The notes under the pieces: model-generated
The model's input: the letters and a program-made list of their open reading frames with translations, nothing else
Databases searched by the model: none
What the model was told of the DNA's origin: nothing
Translations under genes and position numbers: made by a program
Shown here: in pieces, positions 15,987-23,950 of the stretch
How positions within the stretch are numbered: the first letter of the stretch is position 1
Layout of the letters: each line of letters starts with the position of its first letter
NCBI GenBank assembly: GCA_022340755.1
Contig: JAJDNI010000271.1
Location: forward strand, 1-32,178
Length of the DNA: 32,178 nt
Source of the DNA: Gemmatimonadota bacterium
GTDB taxonomy: Bacteria > Gemmatimonadota > Gemmatimonadetes > Longimicrobiales > Gaopeijiaceae
Reading direction: 5' to 3'

Positions 15987-16808
15987 TCAACCGGAGACGA
16001 TGCTCACTCCGACCTGGTCGGCGTCGTGGATGGTGCCTTCGGCGGCGCCCTCCAGGACTTCCCTCCGCACGGCCTCGCTGGGAATGACGACTTCGAAGGA
16101 GACGAGCCCCAGGCCCCCTTCCGGAGGCGTGTGCGCCCCAACCCCACCCCACACGTTGCACCCCAGGTGGTGGTGGTACCCACCGGCGGAGAGGAACAGG
16201 GCGCCGGGATAGCGCCGAGTCGTAACGTCGAAGCCTAGCCGCCCCCCGTAGAACGCCTCCGCCTTGTCCAGGCTCGACACCTGCAGGTGCACGTGCCCGA
16301 CGTCCGCGCCTCCCGGAAGCTGAGGAGCGGGCCCGCCCCCCAGGAAGATCAAGCTGGGAACGTTGAGGGGTTCCGTCGTCATGAACAGCTCGCCGTCCGC
16401 CGTGCGCCACGTCTGTCGGGGACGGTCGGTATACACCTCGATGCCGTTTCCTTCCGGGTCCGCCAGGTACGCGGCCTCACTCACGCTGTGATCGGCGAAG
16501 CCCTCGAACGGCCATCCGCGTTCGTGGATCCGGGCGATCATCGCGCCGAGGTCCCTCCGGGTCGGCACACGGTACGCGACGTGGTAGAGGCCGGTGCTTC
16601 CCCTGGGCCTTGCCGGCGCGTCCGGCGCCGCCAGCAGGGTCAGCAGGGGCTCTCGGTCCGCGTTACCGAGGGTCGCGCTCGCGCTGTCCTGATCCAGAAC
16701 CGAGAACCCGAGCGTTCCGGTGTAGAACGCGACCATGGCCTCGAGGTCGCGCACCCGCAGGCGCACGACTCCGATCCTGGTGTCGGGAGGAAGGGCGGGC
16801 ATGTTCAT
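15987..16808 (-). CDS. VOC-superfamily protein, CatE-like (glyoxalase/extradiol dioxygenase fold)
   Basis: A 273-residue protein with two paired VOC modules. Module 1 (~12-128) has R-L-R-V-R-D-L-E-A-M at the first strand, then H76 in GLYHVAYRVP and E124 in DPEGNGIEVYTDRP. Module 2 (~168-270) has HVHLQVSSLDKAEAFYGGRLGF, the triple His YHHHLGCNVWGG (212-214) and E239 in VSFEVVIP, giving a full set of possible metal ligands. This arrangement matches CatE-type catechol-2,3-dioxygenase-like proteins of the VOC superfamily. The true substrate is not evident; neighbours give no aromatic-degradation context. It starts 74 bp after the ChaN-like gene and could be cotranscribed with it. Confidence 0.85.
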   Translation of the reverse strand: MNMPALPPDTRIGVVRLRVRDLEAMVAFYTGTLGFSVLDQDSASATLGNADREPLLTLLAAPDAPARPRGSTGLYHVAYRVPTRRDLGAMIARIHERGWPFEGFADHSVSEAAYLADPEGNGIEVYTDRPRQTWRTADGELFMTTEPLNVPSLIFLGGGPAPQLPGGADVGHVHLQVSSLDKAEAFYGGRLGFDVTTRRYPGALFLSAGGYHHHLGCNVWGGVGAHTPPEGGLGLVSFEVVIPSEAVRREVLEGAAEGTIHDADQVGVSIVSG

Positions 16809-16882
16809 GTTGAGACGGCATTATCGGTGCGGAGCGCCGCGACCGCCACCTCTGGCGATTCTTCAGCGACTTGCCAGGTCGT

Positions 16883-17932
16883 CTACCGGCCCGGTGAGCC
16901 CTCCTCCTCCGGGCGCTTCGTGAGCACGACGAAGTCGCCGAGGCCCCGGTCCTCGTCCCCCTGCCACGTATTGATGTCCGCCGTGGGCTCGAGGACCACC
17001 GTGAGAATCCGGGTGCCCGGTCGATACTCCTCGACCCGCTCCGGTATGCCCGTGCCCTTCTCCACGTGGAAGGAGCCGGCGTAGTGGATCACCAGCGCGT
17101 TCACCCGCTGGTCCAACGCGTTGGCCACCGCGTTGCCCATGGCGGCGTCCCAGAGGGCTTGAGCCGCCAACGCGTTGCCCATGCTGTGCATGGCGGGGTC
17201 GGCTCTGGGCTGCTCGGCCTCCTGCGAGGCCCCCTCTGCGGCGCTCCCCACCGCCGAGTCGGGCTTGGCCTGCGCCTGCATCATCTCCCCCATGAGGGCA
17301 TTGAACTGGGCGGCATACGCCTTGGAGGCAGGCGGGTACGGAAGCGGGGGCAAGTATTGTTTCGCTGTGGCGGACAACTCGTCGAGGGACGCCGGCCCCA
17401 GCCTGCTCACCCGGTTCACGTACCGCCGCGGCGCGTTGGCGGCCACCACGGGGATGCCGTGGGCGCGGGCGAACTCCACCAGGGGACGGTAATCGGTGTC
17501 ATAGCGGGGCCACGGGCGGGCGCTGCTCTTGAACTGGTCCTCCGTGATGAGCCCCTGGAGATACTCGTTGAGGATGTACTGGACATCCCGCTCGAACATC
17601 TCCATGGAGAGGACCACCGGACGCTTGGTGACGGCCTGGTCGCCCACGGCCCCGAAGCGTTCCGCGGCCCGGTAGAGGAGCTGGTCCTCGACACCGTGAC
17701 CCACCTGGTCGTCATGGGTCTCGCCCACCAGGACGGCATCCGCGTCGTCCATCGCCTTGAGGATGTCGGCGAACGAGCGGGAGTGTCCCTTGGCGTCGTA
17801 CACCCTGAACGCGATGCCCTCCACGGGAACCTCCGTCGCAGCCTGGGTCGGCGAGGGGTGCTGCGCCCCGGCGTGAGCCGGGAGCGTTGCTACGAGCAGG
17901 GCGCCTGCGACACCGGACAGGGTGAGCCTCAT
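16883..17932 (-). CDS. ChaN-family (Tiki/EreA superfamily) secreted protein
   Basis: About 349 residues from ATG 17932, with a signal peptide (RLTLSGVAGALLVATLPAHAGAQ). The ChaN motifs are present: VLVGETHDD (residues 67-75), VVLSMEMFERD (106-116) and the C-terminal LVIHYAGSFHVEKGTGIPERV. ChaN proteins are heme-binding lipoproteins linked to iron uptake; the Tiki relatives are metalloproteases, so function could be either. There is no lipobox Cys here. An insertion rich in Met, Gln and Ala (MMQAQAKPDSAVG ... AMHSMGNAL) lies between ~210 and 255. The in-frame ATG 17962 is rejected because it directly abuts a terminator hairpin; GAGGAA lies about 10 nt before 17932. The final residues are TKRPEEEGSPGR. 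Confidence 0.85.
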   Translation of the reverse strand: MRLTLSGVAGALLVATLPAHAGAQHPSPTQAATEVPVEGIAFRVYDAKGHSRSFADILKAMDDADAVLVGETHDDQVGHGVEDQLLYRAAERFGAVGDQAVTKRPVVLSMEMFERDVQYILNEYLQGLITEDQFKSSARPWPRYDTDYRPLVEFARAHGIPVVAANAPRRYVNRVSRLGPASLDELSATAKQYLPPLPYPPASKAYAAQFNALMGEMMQAQAKPDSAVGSAAEGASQEAEQPRADPAMHSMGNALAAQALWDAAMGNAVANALDQRVNALVIHYAGSFHVEKGTGIPERVEEYRPGTRILTVVLEPTADINTWQGDEDRGLGDFVVLTKRPEEEGSPGR

Positions 17933-17962
17933 CGAGATCGATTCCTCGCGGGAAGAAGACAT

Positions 17963-17992
17963 CGTCCGCCCGGCCCACGGGCCGGGCGGACG
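17963..17992 (-). terminator. 14-bp perfect GC hairpin downstream of AAA ATPase gene
   Basis: The arms cgtccgcccggccc (17963-17976) and gggccgggcggacg (17979-17992) are perfect complements with a 2-nt centre. Read on the minus strand the stem is followed by a pyrimidine-rich TCTTCTTCCC. It would terminate the M1 peptidase-AAA ATPase transcript before the ChaN-like gene. Confidence 0.75.
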
Positions 17993-18115
17993 GGGGTCGA
18001 GGGAAATCTAGGATTTGTCGTCGGCGCGGCCAACCGGAACCGGGGGTTGGGTGCTTCCGTCGGGGCGCGACCGGGCCGTCATCGCCGGGATCATGACGGA
18101 GGGTCCGGGGCCCCC

Positions 18116-18982
18116 TCACCGGCCGGAGGTCTGCGACGACGAGCCCGCCCAGACGAGCCGGAGGAAGCGCTCCGGCGCCTGCAGGAAATCCCGTATCAGG
18201 CGCACCGATTCGAGGTCGTCGTAGCCGACGGGGTGCACCGGTGGCTCGTCGAACGACAGGATCGTCGCACCGGGAATCGCCATGAGGATGGGCGAGTGGG
18301 TGACGACGATGAATTGGGACCCGGTATCCACGGCGTCCTTCATCATCGCGAGGAATCCGAGCTGGCTCTGCGGGGACAGGGCAGCTTCCGGCTCGTCGAG
18401 GAGAAACAGACCACCGGGCACGAGACGGCTTCCGAAGAGGCGGAGGAAGGCTTCCCCGTGCGATTGCGCATCGGGATCCGCCCCATATCGGCGCTCCATG
18501 TCCGACAGGGACGACGCGTGTGGCCCCTTCGCCAGGGTGCGCGCCCACTCCGAGTGATGCGCCATCTCACGATCGACGCGGGCGATCTCCGCCGCGTGAT
18601 CCGCCCGGGCCTTCGCGAGCGACTTCTGGAAGCCGAAGAAGTCCTCCGCCCTCAGGAAGAAGCCCCGCCGGGTCCTGCCCCGCCACGACAGGCGGACGCG
18701 GCGTGCCAGATCGCGCTGGGCCGCCAGGGTGGGATCCGTGGACAGCCTGGACGTCCCCACCGCCGGCAGATCGGCAGCGAGGGCCAGGGCCTCGAGCAGC
18801 GTCGACTTCCCCGACCCGTTCTCTCCGACGAACAGGGTGACGGGTGCATCGAAGTCCAACCGCTCCAGTCGCGCGATGGCCGGGACCGAAAACGGAAACG
18901 CGGTCGCGCCTTCCGGAGGCTCGTAGGTAACCGAGGCGAGTTGAGACGCCTTCGAATCTCCTAGGAGCCCGTGGGAGTCCAC
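18116..18982 (-). CDS. Stand-alone AAA/ABC-type ATPase (COG3910-like)
   Basis: A 288-residue cytoplasmic ATPase of the ABC/SMC-like type. Walker A is GENGSGKST (53-61), the signature region is SHGEAFLRLFG (174 on), Walker B is GLFLLDEPEAAL (191-202) and the switch His is H229 in VVTHSPILMA. Between them is a charged helical segment (~110-160), too short for an SMC coiled coil. This order and size match the predicted ATPases of COG3910, whose role is not established. I chose the GTG at 18982, with GAGGA 6 nt upstream; it overlaps the M1 peptidase gene by 22 bp, so translation is probably coupled. An ATG at 19090 in the same frame lies deep in the peptidase gene and would add an unstructured Arg/Gly leader. 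No defence or repair partner is nearby. Confidence 0.85.
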   Translation of the reverse strand: MDSHGLLGDSKASQLASVTYEPPEGATAFPFSVPAIARLERLDFDAPVTLFVGENGSGKSTLLEALALAADLPAVGTSRLSTDPTLAAQRDLARRVRLSWRGRTRRGFFLRAEDFFGFQKSLAKARADHAAEIARVDREMAHHSEWARTLAKGPHASSLSDMERRYGADPDAQSHGEAFLRLFGSRLVPGGLFLLDEPEAALSPQSQLGFLAMMKDAVDTGSQFIVVTHSPILMAIPGATILSFDEPPVHPVGYDDLESVRLIRDFLQAPERFLRLVWAGSSSQTSGR

Positions 18983-20832
18983 CGGTTGTCCTCGCGGTTC
19001 ACGTCCGGGAAACGCTGTTCCGGGTCCAACACCACCGACGTCACCGCGCCGTCGACCTTGACTTCGATGGACGCGCGCTTGTCCCGCCACACGTCCACGC
19101 CCGCCATGGTGCGCACCTTGTTGCCGGACGCGGTGGTCACCTCGACGATGACCGGCATGGGTATGTCGCCATGGTCCTCCACCTGCACCGCCGCGATGCC
19201 GTCACCCTGCACGACACCCACCACCGCCTGGTCCATGACCCTGGTGGTGTACATCCAAGGGTAGAAGTACCAAGCGAGGTTCTCGGCCGCGACGTCTTCG
19301 AAGGTGTGGAAGAGGTCCAGCGGATGCGGATGCTTGAACGCCCATCGGCGCATGTACGTGCGCATGGCCTCGTCGAAGAGCTGGGGCCCCAGGATCGTCC
19401 TCAACGCCCGGAAGACCGACGCCGGCTTCTGGTAGGAGGCCACACCGCGGTTGCCGAAGGGACCGTACAGATCCGCCGGTCGCATGCTCGGTGTCTCGTC
19501 GTCGGAGCCCGCCACACGCAGGTAGCCGTTCACGGTGGCGAGCCCCTCCGGACCGACGTCGGGGAAAAGGCTCGCGGAGGCCATGTCCTCCGCGAAGGTG
19601 GCGAACCCCTCGTCCATCCACGCGTAATTGCGCTCGTCGGACCCGACGACCATGGGGCACCACATGTGGCCCAGCTCGTGGGATATGGTTCCGTATAGCG
19701 ACTGGGGCGAGCGGCCTCCCCCGATGATGGTGATCATCGGGTACTCCATGCCGCCGCCGATGACGCCCTCGTTCACCGTCATCTGCGGCCACGGGTACGA
19801 ATACCACCGCGAGTGGAATTCGATGGCATGGCGTGCGAACTCGGCCGACCGGTCCCAGTTGGGCTTCTCGGGACGGTAGAGCGAGTAGATCGCCGCGGAC
19901 TCAGTGGAGCCGTCGTCCCTCTTGTACTCCGCGACGGTCGCGTCCCAGACGTACCGATCGGATGCCCCCCAGGCGAAGTCCCTCACGTTCTCGGCCGTGT
20001 AGTGCCAGGTGAGCGTGCCATCGGAGCCGCCTGCGGCGGTGGCGCGTCCGGCGTCGCGGTCGGCCCGGCTCACAACGTGGGTGATCCCGTCCCGAGAGGT
20101 GCTCCGCAACCTTCTCGCCGCATCGGGCGTGAGGACGTCGTCGACGTTCTGGAGCACGCCCGTCGCGCTCACGAGCCACCCTGCGGGTGCGGTGAGATCC
20201 ACGTCGAAGTCGCCGTACTCCTGGTAGAACTCCCCGTCGCCCATGTACGGGTCCCGCACCCACCCTCTCAGATCGTCATAGACGGCGACCTGCGGGTACC
20301 ACTGGGACATATAAAAGACGTCCTTCCCTTCGCGACCACCCCGGAACGTGCCTTCGGGCACCACGTAGCTCCAGTCGATGCGCAGCTCGGCCGTACCGCC
20401 AGCGGCGATAGGTGAGGGCAATGGGACGTCGGCCACGGTACCCATGGAGATCGCGCCCCGGGGCTTCTCCAGCACGATGGGGGTACCTTGGGCCACCACC
20501 TGATCCAGGGTGAAGCCCCCGGTCACCGGGACCGTGCGGTCTCTCGGATTCCCCGGAGCGTAGACATTCTGCCCCAGGTCGAGGACGACCCGGTCCAGGG
20601 TATTCGGTGAGTTGTTGTGGTAGGTGATGACCTCCGAACCGGTAACCGTCGTTGCCGCCGGGTCCAGAGACGCCTGTATGCGATAGTCCACTTGCTGCTG
20701 CCAGTAGCGGGCGCCCGGCGCCCCGTCGGCACTTCGCGTCTCGGCCTGGAGGGCGCGCTGATAGGCATGGGGGACCGGCAGTGTATCCGCGGATGGTGAG
20801 AGGAGGAGGGCGGCGATGATCAACGACGTCAT
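18961..20832 (-). CDS. Secreted M1-family metallopeptidase (aminopeptidase N-like)
   Basis: A 623-residue gluzincin. A short signal peptide (TSLIIAALLLSPSADT) precedes an N-terminal beta-sandwich domain (~45-260). The catalytic domain holds the exopeptidase-type loop GGGMEY (359-364), the zinc site H385-E-L-G-H389 and the third ligand E408 in WMDEGFATF, giving exact HEXXH-X18-E spacing. The catalytic tyrosine is probably that in VASYQKPASVF. The C-terminal part is shortened compared with E. coli PepN, as in many secreted bacterial M1 enzymes. It likely trims peptides in the periplasm or outside the cell. ATG 20832 has only a weak ribosome site. Its 3' end overlaps the AAA ATPase gene by 22 bp, making a two-gene unit that ends at the 17963-17992 hairpin. 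Confidence 0.93.
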   Translation of the reverse strand: MTSLIIAALLLSPSADTLPVPHAYQRALQAETRSADGAPGARYWQQQVDYRIQASLDPAATTVTGSEVITYHNNSPNTLDRVVLDLGQNVYAPGNPRDRTVPVTGGFTLDQVVAQGTPIVLEKPRGAISMGTVADVPLPSPIAAGGTAELRIDWSYVVPEGTFRGGREGKDVFYMSQWYPQVAVYDDLRGWVRDPYMGDGEFYQEYGDFDVDLTAPAGWLVSATGVLQNVDDVLTPDAARRLRSTSRDGITHVVSRADRDAGRATAAGGSDGTLTWHYTAENVRDFAWGASDRYVWDATVAEYKRDDGSTESAAIYSLYRPEKPNWDRSAEFARHAIEFHSRWYSYPWPQMTVNEGVIGGGMEYPMITIIGGGRSPQSLYGTISHELGHMWCPMVVGSDERNYAWMDEGFATFAEDMASASLFPDVGPEGLATVNGYLRVAGSDDETPSMRPADLYGPFGNRGVASYQKPASVFRALRTILGPQLFDEAMRTYMRRWAFKHPHPLDLFHTFEDVAAENLAWYFYPWMYTTRVMDQAVVGVVQGDGIAAVQVEDHGDIPMPVIVEVTTASGNKVRTMAGVDVWRDKRASIEVKVDGAVTSVVLDPEQRFPDVNREDNRWTPTGS

Positions 20833-20869
20833 GACGTGGTGGTCCCTGTCGACGGGTCCTGGGCGCGCG

Positions 20870-20928
20870 GCGGCCGGGCGCGACGCCCGACCGCCGGATT
20901 CCGCGGGTGTCCTTCACCCGTTCGGGTG
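20870..20928 (-). promoter_or_regulatory. Clustered hairpins in the M1 peptidase leader
   Basis: Upstream of the peptidase start are a GC hairpin (gcgg-c-cgggcg / cgcccg-a-ccgc, 20870-20894) and three alternating arms cgggtg (20904-20909), cacccg (20915-20920) and cgggtg (20923-20928). The middle arm can pair with either neighbour, so the two structures exclude each other. The set may terminate the PadR transcript or act as a leader switch; neither is proven. Confidence 0.4.
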
Positions 20929-21017
20929 TGGCGCCCGCGACCCCCAAAGTGACGACGCCGACGTCGCCGTACAACCGGAGTACCGTTTTCCGGGAGAGCC
21001 TCTCGGGCGCACGCTCG

Positions 21018-21578
21018 CTACAGCTCCTCGAGCTCCTTGCGTGCGCGATCGAGGATGTCCCGGATCTTGTCCATCTCCTCGAAGTCGGATCGCGCCGCCG
21101 CCTTGAAGGCGGCCTTCGAGAGCCGTCCCCACGAGCTCCAGATCTCCGCGGTCTCCGGACCCATGTGCCGACCCCACTCCTTCCAGGCGCCGGAGCGCCT
21201 CCAGATGCGCTCCACCTGCTCTTCGTGGAGCTTCAGCTCGGAACGGCCGTCCTCCGTGAGCTCGTAGACCTTCTTTCCGTCCTGCTCCGTGGACCGGACG
21301 AGCCCCTCGTCCTCCATCTGCTGAAGCACCGGATAAACCGTCCCCGCGCTGGCGTGGTAGGTGCCTCCCGAGCGCTCCTCCAGCCGCTTCATGAGCTCGT
21401 ATCCGTGCCCAGGCCCGTCATCCAGCAACGAGAGGAGCGCGAGGCGCACCTCGCCCTGGCCGAAGAAAGCCCGGCGAGGGCCCCTGCGTCCGCGGCCCCG
21501 CACGCGCGGGCCAACGCCCCAATCCCAGTCGAATAGCCAATCGAAGTCCATCCCGTGTCTCCGTCCCCGGTGTACCAT
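21018..21578 (-). CDS. PadR-family transcriptional regulator
   Basis: A 186-residue repressor-type protein. The winged helix (~42-108) has the PadR signature VRLALLSLLDDGPGHGYELMKRLEERS followed by ASAGTVYPVLQQMEDEGLVRS and the wing GKKVYELTEDGRSEL. A C-terminal helical region (~115-186) should dimerise. The N-terminus before the domain is unusual: Trp/Asp-rich (MDFDWLFDWDWG) then Arg/Gly-rich (RVRGRGRRGPRR). ATG 21578 has AGGAG 8 nt upstream; ATG 21551, starting MDFDW, is an alternative with a weaker site. About 65 bp upstream is a dense AT-rich palindrome cluster that probably is its own operator. Other targets could include the downstream peptidase/ATPase unit; effector unknown. Confidence 0.93.
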   Translation of the reverse strand: MVHRGRRHGMDFDWLFDWDWGVGPRVRGRGRRGPRRAFFGQGEVRLALLSLLDDGPGHGYELMKRLEERSGGTYHASAGTVYPVLQQMEDEGLVRSTEQDGKKVYELTEDGRSELKLHEEQVERIWRRSGAWKEWGRHMGPETAEIWSSWGRLSKAAFKAAARSDFEEMDKIRDILDRARKELEEL

Positions 21579-21641
21579 CGTCCCCACTCCTGGACCGCTC
21601 GCGGTCGCTCGAATGTTCGTTTGCGTGCGACGTCGCGCACA

Positions 21642-21683
21642 ATACATCGTAAAATGTATCGTACGATATACTCTGCGATGTAT
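21642..21683. promoter_or_regulatory. AT-rich nested palindromes upstream of padR (probable operator/promoter)
   Basis: In a GC-rich background this 42-bp block is strikingly AT-rich. It contains atacat-N6-atgtat (21642-21659), the perfect 12-bp palindrome tatcgtacgata (21657-21668) and an outer pair atacatcg (21642-21649) / cgatgtat (21676-21683). The ACAT/ATGT half-sites resemble known PadR-family boxes. TTGCGC followed by TATCGT on the minus strand could be a weak promoter under its control. Binding is inferred. Confidence 0.6.
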
Positions 21684-21766
21684 CGGCGCAAGCCCTTTGT
21701 CACCGGGGTCCGCACCGGCGATCTCCACGATCTCGTCGCAGGGCCAGCGCTGGGTGGCCCCCCCGG

Positions 21767-22666
21767 CTACCGCCCCTTCAGCTCCTCCAGCTCCTCCAGG
21801 GTCCTCGGCCAGTCTTTCCCAAGGAGGCGGCTGAGGCCACGGTCCGCGAGCACCTTCCCGCCGGTCTGGCAGGTGGCGCAGTAGTTGGTCTCCCGGTCGG
21901 CGTACCGGATGCGCTGAATCGGGGACCCGCACACCGGGCATGGCTCCCCGTGCTTGCCGTGGGCCGCCATGGCCGGGTGGAACGCGGTGATCTTCTCCGG
22001 GAACATCTCGCCGAATTCGATCCTGAGGCGACCCGTCCACTCCTCTAGCGATCGGCGTGTCACGTCGTACAGGCGGCGCACTTCCTCGGCGGACAGATTG
22101 CGGGTCAGCTGGAGCGGCGACAGCCTGGCAAAGAGGAGAATCTCGTCGGAGTGCGCGTTGCCGATCCCGCTGAAGACGCGCGGATCGGTCAGGGCCCGCT
22201 TGAGGGTGCGATTCTCCCGAAGAAGGGCCTTCCGGAACTGACCGAGGGAAGCCTCCATCACTTCCATACCTCCGGGGTCCAGTGCGGCCAGCCCTGCCCT
22301 ACCCCTCACCACGTGGAGCGAGGCACGCTTGTGCGTGGCCTGCTCCGTGAGGAGCAGCGTTCCGTCGGGGAAGTCGAAGGCGGCGTGGCCTCCCTTCTTC
22401 GGTACGGCGGCCCCTCGCTTCTTCCAGTGGAAGCGCCCGGAGATCATCAGGTGGAAGACCAGGAAGAGATCCTGCTCCATGGACCAGGCGATCCGCTTCC
22501 CGAGACGGCTGAGCCCGGTCACCCGCAGCCCCTCCGCAGTGGACAGCGGCGGATCCCATGTGCGCATGAGCGAAGGCGAGCGCACCCGAGCCCTCTCCAA
22601 CGGATGTCCGAGGATCGTCCGCTCGAGGCCTTCCAGGTAGACGGTGATCTCCGGCAGCTCAGGCAT
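21767..22666 (-). CDS. Fpg/Nei-family DNA glycosylase (AP lyase)
   Basis: A 299-residue base-excision repair enzyme. It starts [10 protein letters not shown], so Pro2 (catalytic N-terminus after Met removal) and Glu3 are in place, with the conserved Lys57 in SRLGKRI. The helix-two-turn-helix motif is [20 protein letters not shown] (166 on). The zinc finger has C243/C246 and C263/C266 with Arg258 in YADRETNYC. It should excise oxidised bases and cut the strand by beta/delta elimination. Substrate preference (8-oxoguanine versus pyrimidines) cannot be settled from sequence. Unlike E. coli Fpg, which ends at the zinc finger, it has a 33-residue tail ending in a Glu/Leu helix ([10 protein letters not shown]). 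It lies about 190 bp upstream of PadR on the same strand. Confidence 0.92.
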   Translation of the reverse strand: MPELPEITVYLEGLERTILGHPLERARVRSPSLMRTWDPPLSTAEGLRVTGLSRLGKRIAWSMEQDLFLVFHLMISGRFHWKKRGAAVPKKGGHAAFDFPDGTLLLTEQATHKRASLHVVRGRAGLAALDPGGMEVMEASLGQFRKALLRENRTLKRALTDPRVFSGIGNAHSDEILLFARLSPLQLTRNLSAEEVRRLYDVTRRSLEEWTGRLRIEFGEMFPEKITAFHPAMAAHGKHGEPCPVCGSPIQRIRYADRETNYCATCQTGGKVLADRGLSRLLGKDWPRTLEELEELKGR

Positions 22667-22710
22667 GGTGTCGCGTCGGGTATGCGTGTCTTCGGCAGTG
22701 GGTCACGTGA

Positions 22711-22731
22711 GGAGCGCCGAGATGGCGCTCC
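22711..22731 (-). terminator. 8-bp hairpin terminator
   Basis: The arms ggagcgcc (22711-22718) and ggcgctcc (22724-22731) pair perfectly around the 5-nt loop gagat. It lies 10 bp beyond the stop of the lipoprotein gene (22741, minus) and before the glycosylase gene. There is no T-run, so it is a moderate candidate. Confidence 0.5.
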
Positions 22732-22740
22732 GGATTTCGA

Positions 22741-23934
22741 CTACCGGGACACAGCGGGGATCCGCAAGTCGATGACGTCCTTCGTCACGAGGTCGTAGTA
22801 CGAGGAGAACCCGCCCTGCTCCAGGACCGCCACGGGTTGCAGGGTCTGGGTCGCATGGTAGCCGGGCACCGCGGAAGGATGTGCGCCCCCGAAGTTGGGG
22901 AAGAAGCTACGGATGACCACCGCGTTGGACGTGGCCGGAAACGCTGAGAGGTTCTCCACCCACGTCGTGAAGGTGCTCGCGCGCCATAGGTAGAACTCCA
23001 CGTTGGACGTGTAGAACGCCGTGAGCTGCAGGCCCATCTCCCGAAGCACGGTAGCCATCTCGTGCAGGGCGTGATCGCCGGCCAGGTCACCCACCACCGG
23101 GATCACGCGGTTGTCCCTCTCGAGGCCACGCACGACTCCGTAGCGTTCGGCGCTGGACAGGTACGACGCCTGGTTCCCGTCCAAGTCGGTTTCGGTGACG
23201 AGGCCCCGGTACGTCGGGTAGTAGGGTCTCGGCGCTCGCCCGGCGCTGGTGAAGCGCAGGCTCATCCCCCTGCGGATGAACTCCCCGTGGAAGCGGCGGA
23301 TGGTGGCCATGTCCTCCGGACTCAAAGGAATGCCGTACGACTGCATGTCCCGGGCGAGCTCGAGCCGGAGCGCGAGGACGGTCGTCGAGTCCGCCGCAGT
23401 GGTGTCGACGTAGGCGACGACGTCGTCGATGCTCCGGGCTCTCCAACCTGCGGTGTCGGCGGGCGCCGGACGTCCCGTCAGCCCGGACAGAAACTGGACA
23501 CGGGTAGGGGCCCGCTCGATGAGCGTCTTCAGCAGGAGCTGCTCGAGCAGATTATCCCGCCGGATGTCGACGATGAACGCGATGTCGGGCCGGATGTCGG
23601 CGATGTAGGAGAAGTTCTGATCGGGCCCCACCCCGACGTACGCGCCGCCGCGCACCTTCAGACGATCCAGCGCTCCGAGCACCTTCAGGTACCCGTCTTC
23701 ATTGGAGATGAGGTTGTCGGTATCGAAGTAGCCGCCCGGCTCGGAGATCCGTGCCGAGATCGCCGCGAACGCGGAGTCGGAGATGGGTTCTCCGGGACCG
23801 ATGGCCCCGGGCATCTCCGGTGAGCCGCCGGTGGCCCCGCTGCACGCGGCGGCGCCGCACACGGCAGCCAGCGCGAGGATGCGTCCCACGGCGGCGCTCC
23901 ACCCCGGCCCGCCCGACATCAGCCCGCGCCCCAC
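22741..23934 (-). CDS. Lipoprotein of uncharacterised family (possibly LIC_10091-like)
   Basis: A 397-residue protein with a signal peptide whose ending LAAVCGAAACSG offers lipobox cysteines, so it is probably a lipoprotein. The body contains strongly conserved-looking blocks: SEPGGYFDTDNLISNEDGYLKV (start ~64), GAYVGVGPDQNFSYIADIRP (start ~96) and IAFIVDIRRDNLLEQLLLK. These recall the LIC_10091 family, with a Rossmann/methyltransferase-like pattern, but I hold that loosely; no catalytic residues can be assigned. The C-terminal part has YYDLVTKDVID. Start GTG 23934 has GGGAG close upstream; ATG 23919 (MSGGPGW) is an alternative. It begins 16 bp after the porin gene ends, so the two are very likely cotranscribed. 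Confidence 0.65.
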   Translation of the reverse strand: MGRGLMSGGPGWSAAVGRILALAAVCGAAACSGATGGSPEMPGAIGPGEPISDSAFAAISARISEPGGYFDTDNLISNEDGYLKVLGALDRLKVRGGAYVGVGPDQNFSYIADIRPDIAFIVDIRRDNLLEQLLLKTLIERAPTRVQFLSGLTGRPAPADTAGWRARSIDDVVAYVDTTAADSTTVLALRLELARDMQSYGIPLSPEDMATIRRFHGEFIRRGMSLRFTSAGRAPRPYYPTYRGLVTETDLDGNQASYLSSAERYGVVRGLERDNRVIPVVGDLAGDHALHEMATVLREMGLQLTAFYTSNVEFYLWRASTFTTWVENLSAFPATSNAVVIRSFFPNFGGAHPSAVPGYHATQTLQPVAVLEQGGFSSYYDLVTKDVIDLRIPAVSR

Positions 23935-23950
23935 CGGCTCCCGCTCGACC

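Noticed and set aside
17933-17962. ATG 17962 as start of the ChaN-like protein
   Set aside because: It abuts a 14-bp terminator hairpin, lacks a ribosome site, and would place ten hydrophilic residues before the signal peptide.
18116-18982. AAA ATPase as part of an antiphage defence system
   Set aside because: No nuclease, toxin or other defence partner is adjacent; its neighbour is a secreted peptidase.
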